NCBI GenBank assembly: GCA_033063855.1
Contig: CP093829.1
Span: 1,684,243-1,748,242 of the forward strand
Source: Smittia aterrima
Lineage: Eukaryota > Arthropoda > Insecta > Diptera > Chironomidae
DNA length: 64,000 nucleotides
Direction of reading: 5' to 3'
Positions 1 through 10,921 of the stretch are shown here, piece after piece. Position numbers and translations under genes: made by a program. The notes beneath the pieces are model-generated. The model was given only the letters and a program-made list of their open reading frames with translations, searched no databases and had not been told where the DNA came from. Positions within the stretch are counted from its first letter, which is position 1. Every line of letters begins with the position of its first letter.

Positions 1-3000
1 TGCGGAATTTGAACCTGTTGGAGAAGCTAGAAACCAAGAAAAGAGAAAATTCTCAACTGTCGTTCACGAGCCATACGAAAGTGAAACTTTCCGAATTTTC
101 AATTCCAAAAATAATTTGTGGTTCTCTGGAAAGCTTCGCGATCAAACAGTCATTGAAGGATCACATGTGAAGATGATTTGTGCTGTGAGTGGTCCACTCC
201 CGATTCTCAAGTGGATGAAGAATGGAAAGCCAGTGCCATGGAGCCAAACAGTTCGTAACATGAGCGGCGAAGGCATCGGTCATGTCATCATTGAGAAAAT
301 CGCAAGATCTGATGCTGCAACTTACACTTGCATTGCGAAGAATCAATGGAACGAAGTTGAAACCGAAGCTGTCATCAAAGTTATTCAAAAATCAACAGTG
401 CCAACAACTGACACTTCCAAGCCAATGTTCACTCGTGTTCTTGGCGAATTTTATCGAAACACTGAAGACGATTTGATTTTGGACGCGCACGTTCGAGCTG
501 TTCCTGCTCCTAAAGTCATTTGGTTGAAAGATGGAGTTGAGATCAATAAATCAATGGATCCACGATTTGATTTCACGACTGATCACGATGGTGGCTATCA
601 AATGAGAATTCATAAGCCGAAAGCTGAAGACAGCGGTCTCTATGCTTGCGAAGCTGTAAATTCAGAAGGAAAAGCGAAAGTCACTCACAAAGTTAACTTC
701 ACTGAACTAGAACGTCACACGCATCCACAATTTCTTTATCACAAAGAATCTTTCTGGCAGCCAACTTTGAGAATGGAAATTTCTCCTGAACCAGTCAAGG
801 AAGCAGATTCTGTTCCAGAAATAACTCAAGCGGCTGGCAATTCAGGTGGAGGTTCAACTAAGATTCAAGCTTCTCAAGATTCTGGAAGTTCAGATAATCA
901 AGAGTCAAGCGGAAACGGAGAATCTTCCGATGGAATGCAAGGAGGATCAGGATCTGGTGGTGACGGAAACGAAGAAGGAGAAGAAGGATCCGGAGATAAG
1001 CCTAAAGAACCAGCAGATGCCAACGAAGAAGAAGAGAAGAAAGAAAAGAAACCAGAGAGAAGACCAAAGTCATCAAGACGTAAACGATATGAAGGACCCG
1101 TTGAGCCTTTGTTGATTCGAGATTCTGTGAGTGAAGCTTTTTCGAGAGCTTTGATTTATTTATAAACTTTTGATTTTCTTTCAGGTCAAGAAAATTTCAT
1201 GGGCCGTTAAATTGAAAGACTTCACTGCTCCAAGTGGAACGAATTTGAAACTTTGCTGTCAAGTCGTCGGTCCAGCACCGGGCCCAGCAAAATGGTAAAT
1301 ATTTATTAAATTTTCTCCTCAATTTAAATTAAAATATTTTCTTTGAAGGTTGAAAAACGGAAAACCAATCGATCAAACACCAAAACTTCGAATGCAATCG
1401 AAGGACAGCTGGGGAATAATTACGATTGCGAACGCAACTGCTTCCGACTCAGGAATCTATCGTTGCTGTGTCGCAAATGCTTTTAACATGATTGAGAGCG
1501 AAGCGAAGGTTGTCGTTTACGATGTCGAGGAAGTTGCAGTCAAGCCAACGTTCACTCGAATCACCGGCAAGTAAAAAATATTTTTATATTTAGCAATTTA
1601 AAATAATTTTTCTGTTTTTAGATTATTATCGTCAAGAAGTTGACGATTTGATTATCGAGATTCAAGTACGAGGAACTCCAACACCGAAGCTCACATGGGT
1701 TCGTGACGGAGCTGAGCTCAATACTGAGAACAGCGAAAAGTTCTTTATTATGCGAGAGCCAGAAGGAATCTACAAATTTTGTATTCATGATCCTCAAAAG
1801 ATTGACAGCGGTCGTTTCGTTATCGAAGCTTCGAACAGCGCTGGAAAGGAAGAAATTCGCAGAACAATTAAGTTCTTGGGTAAAGAGCATTACAAGTATT
1901 TGCCTGGAATTCGTCATGCAGATCCAAAGAAGCCTCACGAACACGAACCTGCAGATGAAAATGCAGTTGAGGCTCCTGTCGAAGCTCCAGTTGCTGACGA
2001 TGAACCTTTGATGGTAAGAAAATATTTTCCTTAAAGCTTTTGCAGAGCTTTCAAAGCTTTGTCTCATTTTTAGGACAAATGGGGAAATATGAAGCCAAAG
2101 AAAGAAAAGAAGATTCGACTTCGCGAAAAAGTTTTCTTGCCACCATCAGAAGAAGAACTCGCAGAAGAAAGCTTGCTCTTGAAGCAAGTTAGAAATCACG
2201 TTGAGTTTGAATCTGAATTGAAGAATTGCGTTGCAAAGTGTGGAACCAAAGTCAAACTTCTCTGCACAGCAGTTGGAAAGAAACCTTCTCTTAAGTGGTT
2301 TAAGGACGACGAGCCAATGGAATTCGATCCGCCAAAGGTTAAAAATACTTCGAGTGGAACTTTCGGAAGCATCACTTTCCTTGCTGTCTCGGAAGAAGAT
2401 TCAGGAGTTTACAAATGTGTTGCTGCAAATGAATATTGCGAAGCCATTTCAGAATGTACTCTGACTGTCCTTCCAGTCGCCGATCCAAATTGGATTGCCC
2501 CAACATTCACAAGAGTCATCAAAGAATATTACGATCAGAAGGTCAATGACTTGATTCTTGAAGTTCACGTTCGTGGTTATCCAAGACCAAAACTTTATTG
2601 GAACAAAGACGGCTTGGAAGTTGAAGATGGAGATGAGAAATTCTTCACGACTCGTCATCCTGATGGAGTTTATCGTTTGAACATTCACGATCCGTTGATC
2701 AGAGACAGCGGTCGTTATGGTTGCACAGCAGTCAATGAAGCTGGCACTGTTCTTCTTAAACATTATCTGAAGGTTCAAAGAAAGGATGATTATATCCACA
2801 CGGCTGGTTTGCATCATGCTGATCCAACTCAATTCGCCAAGTACAAGGAAGAAGAAGAACGCAAGAGAATTGAACGTTTGAACTATCGTCCTCCCCCACG
2901 ACCAAAGCCAGTTGAAGAAGTGAAACCAGAAGAACCAAAGCCTGAAGTGAAGGAAGAACCTTTGGTTGAAAGCGAAGTTGAAGTTAGTGATGGCGAGGCT

Positions 3001-5362
3001 GAAGAATCGGAATATGAAGGCGAAGTTGAATTGGACGAAGATGGTGAAGAGAAACCAAGACAGAAGAAAGTTAAAGAAGTGAAAGTCGTTAAAGAACCGA
3101 CGCCACCTCCAAAAGAGCCAACGCCTCCTCCTAAGGAACCAACTCCTCCACCAAAAGAACCAACACCGGAACCTGTTGCTGAAGCTAAGCCAAGAAAAGA
3201 ACGCAATTGGTTAGAAGGAGCTCCTGAGGGAATTCCAGTAGCAATCGAAGATATTCCGAAAAAGTCGAAATATCAATTGGAGTTCCTGACTAAACTCGAG
3301 AATCGAACTGGCGTGGAAAACATGAGCGTAAAGCTTTTCTGTCAAATTACTGGCCCGAGACCAGAAGTTCATTGGTTGCACAATGGATCGCCAGTCGAGT
3401 ACAGCGACAACACGAAGAACGTCAGCAATGAAAATGTCGCTGCTCTTTCATTCTCCAAAGCAAAGCCAGAAGATTCCGGCGAGTACACTTGCATCGTTAA
3501 AAATCGTGAATGCAAAGTCGAAGCAACTTGCACTTTAACTATTCTTGAAGTTCCAAAGCCAGCAGAAAAAGGAATTGCTCCACATTATCCATTTGGTATC
3601 AAGCACTCGTTTAATTCACAAACCGATGAACTCATTATTGAAGTTGTTATTCGTGGAACTCCTCGTCTCTTCATTAAATGGTACAAGGACGCTCGTGAAC
3701 TTGAAAACGATGACAAATATCTTATGTCTCGTGATGGTGAAGTTTACATGCTCTACGTTCATAAGCCAACGTTCCGTGACAGTGGAATTTACTTGATTCA
3801 GAGCGAGAACACTTACGGAATGGAATTCTTGAAATATGTTATCGAGTTTGAACAAAAGGATAATCCAGTCGTTAGTGGATTCATCTATCATGCTGATTTG
3901 ACAAAGACGAAGAAGTATCAAGAAGAAGAGGAAAGAAAGAGAGAACTGAGAAATGCTTATCGACCACCTCCACTTCCAGTTGCAGCTCCAGAACCTCCGA
4001 AGGAGGAAGTTGCTCCAGTTGTTGAAGAAGAAGTTGAAACTGAATATGAAACGACTGATTCAGAATATGATGAAGAAGGCGAAAAGATTGAGAAGGAACC
4101 GCGCAAGAAACCAAAGCCAGTGAAAGTTGTTAAAGAGCCAACTCCGCCGCCTAAAGAGCCTACTCCTCCTCCCAAGGAACCAACACCGCCTCCAAAAGAA
4201 CCAACTCCTGAACCAGTTGAAGTAAAACCAAGAAGAGAGCGTAATTGGCTTGAAGGAGCTCCTGAAGGAATTCGCTCTCCACCAAAAGAGCTTTCTCCCG
4301 AACCAGAAGAATTTGATGCAAGTGGCAAGAAAGTTATCGCGAAACCTCTTCACATCTTCAGACCTCATCGAATTGTTGAGTTTAGAAAGAATGCTGAGAC
4401 TCCCATCGAAGTTGTCAAGCGACTTTTGAACTCGATCGCAAAGGAAGGCTCAAAATTGAAACTTTCTTGCTGTGTCTCGGATGGCGACAGAATCAAAGCT
4501 TCTTGGTACAAGGATGGAGAGCCTCTTGAAATCGATGCGAGATTCAATGCAAACGCAACGGCTGATGGACTTGTAACACTTGAGATTAAAGAAGTTTGGC
4601 TTGAAGATGCTGGACGTTATAAAGTCAATATCAAGACTAAGAGAGGCGAGATTTCCAGTGAATGCGATGTGACAACTTATGAAGAAGAAAAAATCAAGGC
4701 AATCGTAGATGTGCCACCAACACTTCTCAATTCACTCAGTCATGTCTATCGACCAGTTTATAACGATATCGTAATTGAGGTTTACTTCAGAGGAAATCCA
4801 AAGCCAACGATTCAATGGACTTTCACAAAGGATGGCTTACCAATCAATGAATGGAAGCAATATGACAAATATCAAGTGAAGCATGATGAAGTAAACGGAC
4901 ATTACACTCAACAACTCATTATTTCTAATGTCAATCAATATCGCGACAACGGAAAATATTTGATTCACATCGAGAATCGCGCTGGTGTACTTGATCTGGT
5001 CTACATGCTTGACTTTGAAGGAAAGAAACCTGAGCCAAAGAGAAAGCGAATGGATGAGATCTTTGTTGTTAACGAAGTGCCTCGAGTCAATCCAAAGCCG
5101 AAGTCACCAACTCCACCTCCAAGTAAGCTTTAAAAAATAAGACTTTGATCGATATTAATGTTTTCGTTTTTCTAGTCCCAGAACCGGAACCTGTTGTTGA
5201 AGAAGTTAAGGAAGAAGCTGAAGAGGAAGAAGTTGAAGAGGTGAGATTAAATAATTATAAATCTTTCAAAATACTTTACAAAAATAATTCCAGGAAGAGG
5301 AAGAAGAGGATGAAGAAGAAGAAGCTCCAGCAGAAGCAGCAGCACCACCACCAGCAAAATAA
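1..5362 (+). CDS. Giant Ig-doublet muscle protein, 3' part (stretchin-klp-like paralog)
   Basis: The reading frame is open from position 2, so the 5' end lies outside the window. Exons by splice signals and phase: <2-1126, 1185-1294, 1349-1566, 1622-2013, 2074-5122, 5176-5240, 5294-5362 (stop TAA 5360-5362). I count ten Ig domains in five doublets, each with the C...W...D-S-G-x-Y-x-C pattern, at about 116-390/420-700, 1185-1530/1545-1890, 2180-2490/2500-2780, 3260-3550/3570-3860 and 4380-4690/4700-5020. The second Ig of each doublet often opens with PxFTRV or similar, then DDLIxEVxVRG. Linkers between doublets are acidic or proline-rich and often carry HADP. The tail is a Glu run followed by Ala/Pro. 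No kinase or Fn3 domain is visible. The doublet-plus-linker layout is that of the stretchin-klp part of Stretchin-Mlck, which sits on the other strand of this window. A sarcomeric thick-filament role is inferred from that likeness. It could also be the end of another giant Ig gene. Confidence 0.85.
1567..1621 (+). other. GC-AG intron inside an Ig doublet
   Basis: The only join that keeps frame between the exon ending ...FTRIT and the exon starting ..YYRQEVDD is G|GCAAGT at 1566/1567 to TTTTAG|AT at 1621/1622. The GT four bases further on (1571) leaves a phase that gives a stop with the available acceptors. GCAAGT is the standard donor consensus of GC-AG introns. Confidence 0.75.
3091..3174 (+). 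repeat. KEPTPPP tandem repeat, first linker
   Basis: Four 21-bp units encode KEPTPPP three times and then KEPTPEP, inside the linker after the third Ig doublet. An acidic stretch precedes it and an NWLEGAPEGI-type motif follows at about 3207-3236. It is likely an extended polyproline-type spacer. Confidence 0.9.
4132..4215 (+). repeat. KEPTPPP tandem repeat, second linker
   Basis: A second four-unit KEPTPPP array lies in the next linker and is again followed by NWLEGAPEGI (about 4246-4275). The whole linker matches the one near 3091, which suggests that a doublet-plus-linker block was duplicated. Confidence 0.9.
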
Positions 5363-5419
5363 GCTTTGAAATATTATTGAAATTTTTATAACGAAGTTAG
5401 AAATGTTCTTTTTTTATAG

Positions 5420-5425
5420 AATAAA
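5420..5425 (+). terminator. Poly(A) signal of the Ig-doublet gene
   Basis: AATAAA lies 58 bp after the stop codon; a second AATAAA is at 5443-5448. Confidence 0.6.
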
Positions 5426-5448
5426 GTTTGAGTTTGCATTAAAATAAA

Positions 5449-5672
5449 TTGAATTAGATTAATGAGATAGTAGAGGCTGAAACATTTAAATGTTAAGGTC
5501 AATTGTTAAGTTTTTTAAAGGTCAATGACACATTTTTTTATTAATTCGATTGAGTAAAATGGTGACTATTTATATTTTAATGTTAAACATGGTAATAATG
5601 CCCACACAAAAGTTTTTTGTTTAAACAGCTTCCGTAGGAAACACTTGCTGTTATCACTTGGTATCGAATTTG
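5449..5672. other. Tail-to-tail intergenic spacer, nothing recognised
   Basis: This AT-rich DNA lies between the poly(A) signals of the two converging genes. I see no ORF, repeat or RNA gene in it. Confidence 0.6.
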
Positions 5673-5678
5673 TTTATT
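5673..5678 (-). terminator. Poly(A) signal of the nucleotide-sugar transporter gene
   Basis: AATAAA on the - strand, about 72 bp downstream of the stop codon at 5750. Confidence 0.5.
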
Positions 5679-5749
5679 CACTTGGTGTGATGAATTTCAA
5701 CGAAATGAGAAAATTAGAATTATCAATACTTGCTGTAGATTCGAATTCA

Positions 5750-6980
5750 CTAAGATCGTTTGACTATGACTTCATCCATTTGTAGTACATCGTCCTCGTC
5801 TTCATCTGTCAAGAGCGATCGTTTGTCTTCGAAGTCTTGCTTCGATGGCTTTGTTACATTAACAACTGGGCTTTGAGTGTAAAGATAAACAGAAATTGAC
5901 ACGATGAGAATAGCCAACATCGTATTGACGTAGATGGGAATGGAAAAGAGAATCCAGCATAATATCGCAGTGAAGAGAAGCTCGAGGGCACTTGCGAACG
6001 TCTTCAAAATTGAGTTCATGTATTTCAAGAAGAAACTTGTCACGATCCCAATTGCACAGTTGTTGAACGCAATTAATAAAACACTTGGCTTGAAGATCTC
6101 AACTAAACTTTCTGTTGTGAAGGCACTTAGGAAATTTCCTTGCACTACTAACAGGAGCCCGTTGCATAATATCGAATCAATGTACATGAAAACGTTTTGC
6201 ATGTAGATGTTGTAAATTTCTTGATTCTTGTCCTTTAACAAATACTCGTTATAAACGCCAGCGAGACACGAGCAGACCGTTTGAATGAGTATGAAGACCG
6301 CATTTATACTGAGATCGAATCCGACTGTATTCTTTGGTGGTGAAGCCTCGTTGCTTGCACTGACAGGCAGATCACCGAAGTTAATTTGCTTTACCATGCA
6401 GCCTAAAGTTAATAGCATCAGAGAAAGCCATTGCTTTCGACTCAAGTACTTCTTAAAGATGATTTGAAACAGGACTCCGGTGACGACGACGCGAAATTGG
6501 AGAAGTAAATAATAAGTTGTTGGATCGAACACAGAGAGATTATGAAATGCGAGATTGTTGTAGAGACAGTAGAGGAAAGCTGGGACCATGTAAAGAGCGA
6601 GAACGTTGGTTCCTTTGATAACGTTATTGCAGAGAGATTTGAATGTATTCCTATAACAAAAAGAAAGATAATTAATAAAAAGCTGTTTTTCTTTTGAAAG
6701 GTTCAACAACTTACTCTCGACAATAAAGACAAGCTGATACAACAAGCTTCAAAGCCTCCGTCAGCAAAACTAAAGTTACTGTGTTGTATCTGTATTTGTT
6801 GTCCTTGTCTTGAGATGCAGTCACGAAGATTCCTATGCGATGATTAATGATTTGATTGATGTTACAATGTCGAAATCTTTAATTGGATTTACCTTGAGCA
6901 ACAAAAAGTGTCATGTAACTGATAAAGATGAAAACACTTTTCCTCGAAGGGAAAAGCTCGGTCCAAACTACTCCGCCCAT
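5750..6980 (-). CDS. senju: Nucleotide-sugar transporter, SLC35A family, senju-like
   Basis: Three exons: 6893-6980 (ATG at 6980), 6715-6832 and 5750-6650, joining in frame to 368 residues. Exon 2 carries KYRYNTVTLVLLTEALKLVV, the signature second membrane segment of nucleotide-sugar transporters. The third exon has further hydrophobic helices, the QFRVVVTG and LSRKQWLSL segments, and a GVYNEYLLKD segment like those conserved in the SLC35A family. About ten membrane segments are expected, with an acidic cytosolic tail. The family exchanges UDP- or CMP-sugars for UMP/CMP in the Golgi membrane. The closest fly gene by my recollection is the UDP-galactose transporter senju; other SLC35A members are possible. 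It is head-to-head with the mms4-like gene, 154 bp away. Confidence 0.75.
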
Positions 6981-7134
6981 GTCGATTAAGAGATTCGATG
7001 AATTAACTCTATTTTTTAAATTATTTTACTTTTTCATTTTTCCTAAGTGCCAAAAATTATCTTCGAAAAAATTTGTCATCTCAGTTTGTTGTTAATAATT
7101 TAAATTTCGTTTATTTCAGTAAATCAATTGAAAA
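6981..7134. promoter_or_regulatory. Short bidirectional promoter region
   Basis: Only 154 bp separate the start codons of the transporter (-) and the mms4-like gene (+), so both promoters must lie here. A TTTATTTCAG at about 7110-7119 just upstream of the mms4 ATG resembles a 3' splice site, so a 5'UTR intron is possible. Confidence 0.55.
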
Positions 7135-8085
7135 ATGACAGATAAAGAAAGAAAACGAATTGAAATCCAGAAAAGGAAGTTTTATCTGGAACAAGAGCGA
7201 ATGACACGTCCTGGAGAATGCAACAAATATTTAACAGCGACGATTAACTCAGAAGTCGTTGGGAAAGTTTACGGCAGCAAAATTATAGAAAAACTAAAAG
7301 AAATTGAAATCAACTCAAAAGTTTCGACAACTACAACTCCTGGAACAATCATTTGGACACGAGCTATTAGAAAGAGAATCATCAATGACGAAGCTGAAGT
7401 GGTTGACTTTGGAAGTGTCTCAACGGAGGAGCCATATCTGTTAATTATTCTCGTCGCTGAAGATTTCGTTAAAGCCATAAAAGAGAATTCGCTTCTGAAC
7501 ACTGTCCAAGCAGCTCAAGAGGAGCTCACATTTCAACCACAATCGACCACTCTCGTTGTTTATGGATTCAAAGATTTTTGTCGTCGTCGAAGAAATGTTG
7601 TTGGGATTAGAGAAGTTGAAGTACAATTAACTCAATTGCAAATGATGACGAACTGCAGTCACAGATTACATGAGACTCCTGATGACATTGCATTAACTGT
7701 TGCACAAATGAGTAAGGCAATTTCTGAAGAGCCGTTCAAAATCAAGCAGAACCAGAAGTTAGATCAGGAACAACTTTATCTTACAAACGACACCAAAGCA
7801 AACGTGAATCCTGATGATCCCAACTCATGTGCTCGCCTTTGGCATATTCAACTCTTAACACTTCCCAAAGTAACGTATGAAGTTGCTCAGTCAATCACGA
7901 GAGTTTATCCGCTTCCTAAAAATCTAATCGACGCTTACAAAACATCAAACAACGGACCAAAGCTACTTGCTGATCTTCCCATCATAAGAACGGGTCCTCT
8001 TGCTAAAACGAGAAAAATTGGACCAGAACTAAGTCGGAAGATTCACACACTTCTGACAAGTCGAAACCATGAAGACATTCTCTGA
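7135..8085 (+). CDS. mms4: EME1/Mms4-like structure-specific endonuclease subunit
   Basis: A single-exon gene of 316 residues starting at AAAAATG. The N-terminal 25 residues are a basic helix (KERKRIEIQKRKF...). Residues about 30-190 look like an ERCC4-type nuclease fold (a LLIILVAEDFVKAI strand-helix and a TTLVVYGFKDFCRRRRN strand), but the active ERKxxxD motif of MUS81 is absent, as in EME1/Mms4. The C-terminal part (LPKVTYEVAQSITRVYPLPKNL) fits the tandem helix-hairpin-helix region. The family partners MUS81 to cut branched DNA in homologous recombination and fork repair. It is short compared with EME1 proteins that carry a long disordered N-terminus. Its 3' end overlaps that of Rrp6. Confidence 0.75.
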   Translation: MTDKERKRIEIQKRKFYLEQERMTRPGECNKYLTATINSEVVGKVYGSKIIEKLKEIEINSKVSTTTTPGTIIWTRAIRKRIINDEAEVVDFGSVSTEEPYLLIILVAEDFVKAIKENSLLNTVQAAQEELTFQPQSTTLVVYGFKDFCRRRRNVVGIREVEVQLTQLQMMTNCSHRLHETPDDIALTVAQMSKAISEEPFKIKQNQKLDQEQLYLTNDTKANVNPDDPNSCARLWHIQLLTLPKVTYEVAQSITRVYPLPKNLIDAYKTSNNGPKLLADLPIIRTGPLAKTRKIGPELSRKIHTLLTSRNHEDIL

Positions 8086-8107
8086 TTGTATTTACTGAAA
8101 AATCAAT

Positions 8108-8147
8108 TTTATTTCTTTAAAACTCTTTACATTTTTATGAGAATAAA
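8108..8147. terminator. Interleaved poly(A) signals of converging mms4-like and Rrp6 genes
   Basis: AATAAA for the + gene is at 8142-8147 and AATAAA for the - gene is at 8113-8108. Each signal lies inside the other gene's 3'UTR, so the mature transcripts should overlap. Confidence 0.55.
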
Positions 8148-8168
8148 GTTCGATTTTGAAAATATATT

Positions 8169-10668
8169 TTACTTGCGTTTGTTGAGTTTGAAATTCGAGA
8201 AACTGAACATTTTGTCAAGTTTCTGAGTGTTTTTCTTGCCTCCCTTAAACTTCTGCTCAATTCCGTTGTTTTTTCTTTGATTTTGGCCACTGCCTCCTGA
8301 TCCACTTTGAAAGCGATCGTACGTCGCTTGCGAATAATCGAAGTTGATGGGTTTGTTGGAGCTTTGACGGAATTCATTTTGCTTCTGAGGTTTTCCTCGA
8401 TTTTTATTCCATTTGCGATTCGATGATGGATTTGGTGACTGAGCTTCAGAAACTTGAGATGTTTCAAGTTGAACTGATGGAACTTCAGGTTGCTTCGGCT
8501 CTTTCTTCCATCGTTTATTGCTAACAGCAACATTCTCATTTGAATCTTCAGTGTGTGGACGCTTCTTGATTTCTTTTAATGGCGTTTTGTAAATATCATC
8601 CTCAGATATCTTCACAATCTGAAGAGATGGAAGTTGCTTGCGTTTCTCTTCCAGCGCAAGTTTCTTCTTCTCCTCTTCAGCTGCAATTTCGCGTTTCTTC
8701 TGCTCTTCCATGAACGGTATCATTAACTTGTAACGACTGTAAGGTGAAACAAACTTGATTTCAGCATCTTTAAGTTTTCCTAGTCCATTGTCGCTTTTAT
8801 CAAAAACACTGAGAGCGATTGGTGCAATTTCAATGTTGGAAAAGTTTCCTTTCAGCAATTTGTTTCCAATCAACGTCGGTAAATCGTCTCGAAGCTCCGA
8901 TTGATGACTTAAATCGTGAGGACAGTAAAGAGGATGATTTAACAAATCTTTTTTGTTGTTAAGGTTCACTGTTTGACGCACTTGATTTTCGTCATTGATC
9001 AACGGTTTAATAAGCGGCTGCTCTCGAGCTTTGAGCACTATCTGATGTAAAGTGTTGAGATGTTGTCGAACAAGTGGAGGAATTGGATTACAGCACGCTA
9101 AGATTCCCTGCATCTCTCGTGGCAAAGTGTCAGCAATTTGAAGCAACATGTGATTTGGTAGAACGTAGAGATATGATTCGTCCTCTAATCTTGCGATTTT
9201 ATCTCGCCATGCAAATGTTTCACTTAAAGCAAACAATTGTCTGTTATCGAATGATCGCTTTGATTTTTGATACAAGTCTTTGTAAGTATCTTCTGTGATG
9301 ATCGGTTTGACATATCGCTTGAGACAAACTATTTTACTATCAGCAAAAACTGTTTTCACCATATTTGTTCCCATATTTGCAGCTTTTATCAAATCATTTG
9401 TCATCATGTCGTAGATGTAAAGCAAGAAGTGAGTATCTTGCTGTGCGTACTTCATCAGCTGCTCTGGCAATGGTCGCATTCGCCAATCCGCAAGTTGGAA
9501 CGTTTTGTCTGCATCAATCTTGCAATAATGTTTCAACAGAAATGCAAGAGATAAACCCGCAAATCCTAATCGCTTTGAAGCTCGATGAGTATCGAACAAG
9601 TTCACAATGTAAAGCGCCAAGTCTCTTTGAAGCCACTCAATGTCTGAATCAGCTCCATGGAAGACTTTAACGATTTTTGGATTGGTAAAAACCTCGTTCA
9701 GAATGTGCAGTTCTTCTCTCAGAGCAATTGTGTCGATGATGTAGTCGTTTGCACGAGTTGAAATTTGCATTAGACATGTTATGCCTAAGAATGTTCGATA
9801 CGAGTGATGTTCAAGATCGACAGCGATTTCATTTACTGTTCTAAGTTCATTTAACATCTCTTTAAGTTTATCTAAAGTATCGACGTAATTGTATTTAGTT
9901 TCGTTGATACCAACTGGCTCTTGTGGAACTTTCTCCTTCATCATATCTTCTGTCGGTTCAAATTTCTCGATTTCAAATTCATAAGGATGAAGATAACTGA
10001 CTACGTTCCTATCGTCATCATATTCTGGAAGAACTGCTAGTGGTTTTATTGAATTAGGTTTATCCTTGATGCGCGGCATGAATGCATTGTTGCTGTTGTC
10101 GACAGGAACTGCGAAAGATGTTTGAGGTCTAATAATGTTCTTCGCTGTGATCAATCGAGCATTTTGAGGAGATGAAGTCCTATCTAGATCCATTGAACTA
10201 GCTAGCTGATATTTTCTTGGCAGAGGTGACGCCTTCACTTCAGTCACAAGTACTGCTGGTGTCTTTTTACGAATTCCTGCGACCTCGTCGAGATTTGAGT
10301 TTATTCGTTCAAGCATTGTGTCATTGCAGTCTTGAAGAATGTCGAACTTTTCTTCTTTGTCGCGTCGAACTATGTTTCCTTTGATTCCTTGAAGTTTAAG
10401 CACTGTCTGAATAACTTCCAGCACGCTTTCCGATTGATGTGCCATTACTTTTGAGAATGACGGATGAGCTGAGTAAAGATCACGTGAAGCTCCAGCAGGC
10501 AAAGCATTTACTGCTTTTGTAGCTTCCATTATCAATCTCATTCCATTCTAAAATGAATTTCAATTTAGTTTGGAATCAAAACAAAGCATGGGAAATCTAA
10601 ATTACCTTTGAAAATTCATCAACGGATTGGAATCCGCAAAATGTTTTGCTGCTTGTTGGCTCTGCCAT
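8169..10668 (-). CDS. Rrp6: Exosome 3'-5' exoribonuclease Rrp6/EXOSC10
   Basis: Two exons, 10606-10668 (21 codons) and 8169-10547, giving 814 residues. The N-terminal part fits the PMC2NT domain that binds the Rrp47/C1D cofactor. The DEDD-Y exonuclease follows: VDLEHH (about residue 264), HGADSDIEWLQRD (about 319-331) and YAQQDTHFLLYIYD (about 388-401), keeping all catalytic acids and the Tyr. An HRDC domain is at about 455-525. The rest is a basic, low-complexity tail that in the family contacts the exosome core (lasso) and the nucleus. It acts in nuclear RNA processing and decay. The gene is head-to-head with Bap60 and tail-to-tail with the mms4-like gene. Confidence 0.95.
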
Positions 10669-10921
10669 TTTGTCTTTCAATTCGTCTATTAATATTTACT
10701 AGTTATCGATCCTATTAAAGAATTTAAGAAGAAATTAATTTCTACTTAAATCCTGAGATGAACTAATTTTTACCGCGAAGACGAAACGATCTTGGAGACA
10801 TCTGGCGGCTTAAAATAACTTGACGCTTTTTTTTCGAGTGAACGCCAGAAACAAAAGTTGATGAATCTAGAGAAATACTGAAAAGAAGTGAATCAAAACG
10901 TTTTAAAAGTGTGCATTGAGC
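10669..10921. promoter_or_regulatory. Bidirectional promoter region, Rrp6/Bap60
   Basis: 253 bp lie between two divergent start codons. No TATA box is evident, as is usual for housekeeping genes. Confidence 0.5.
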
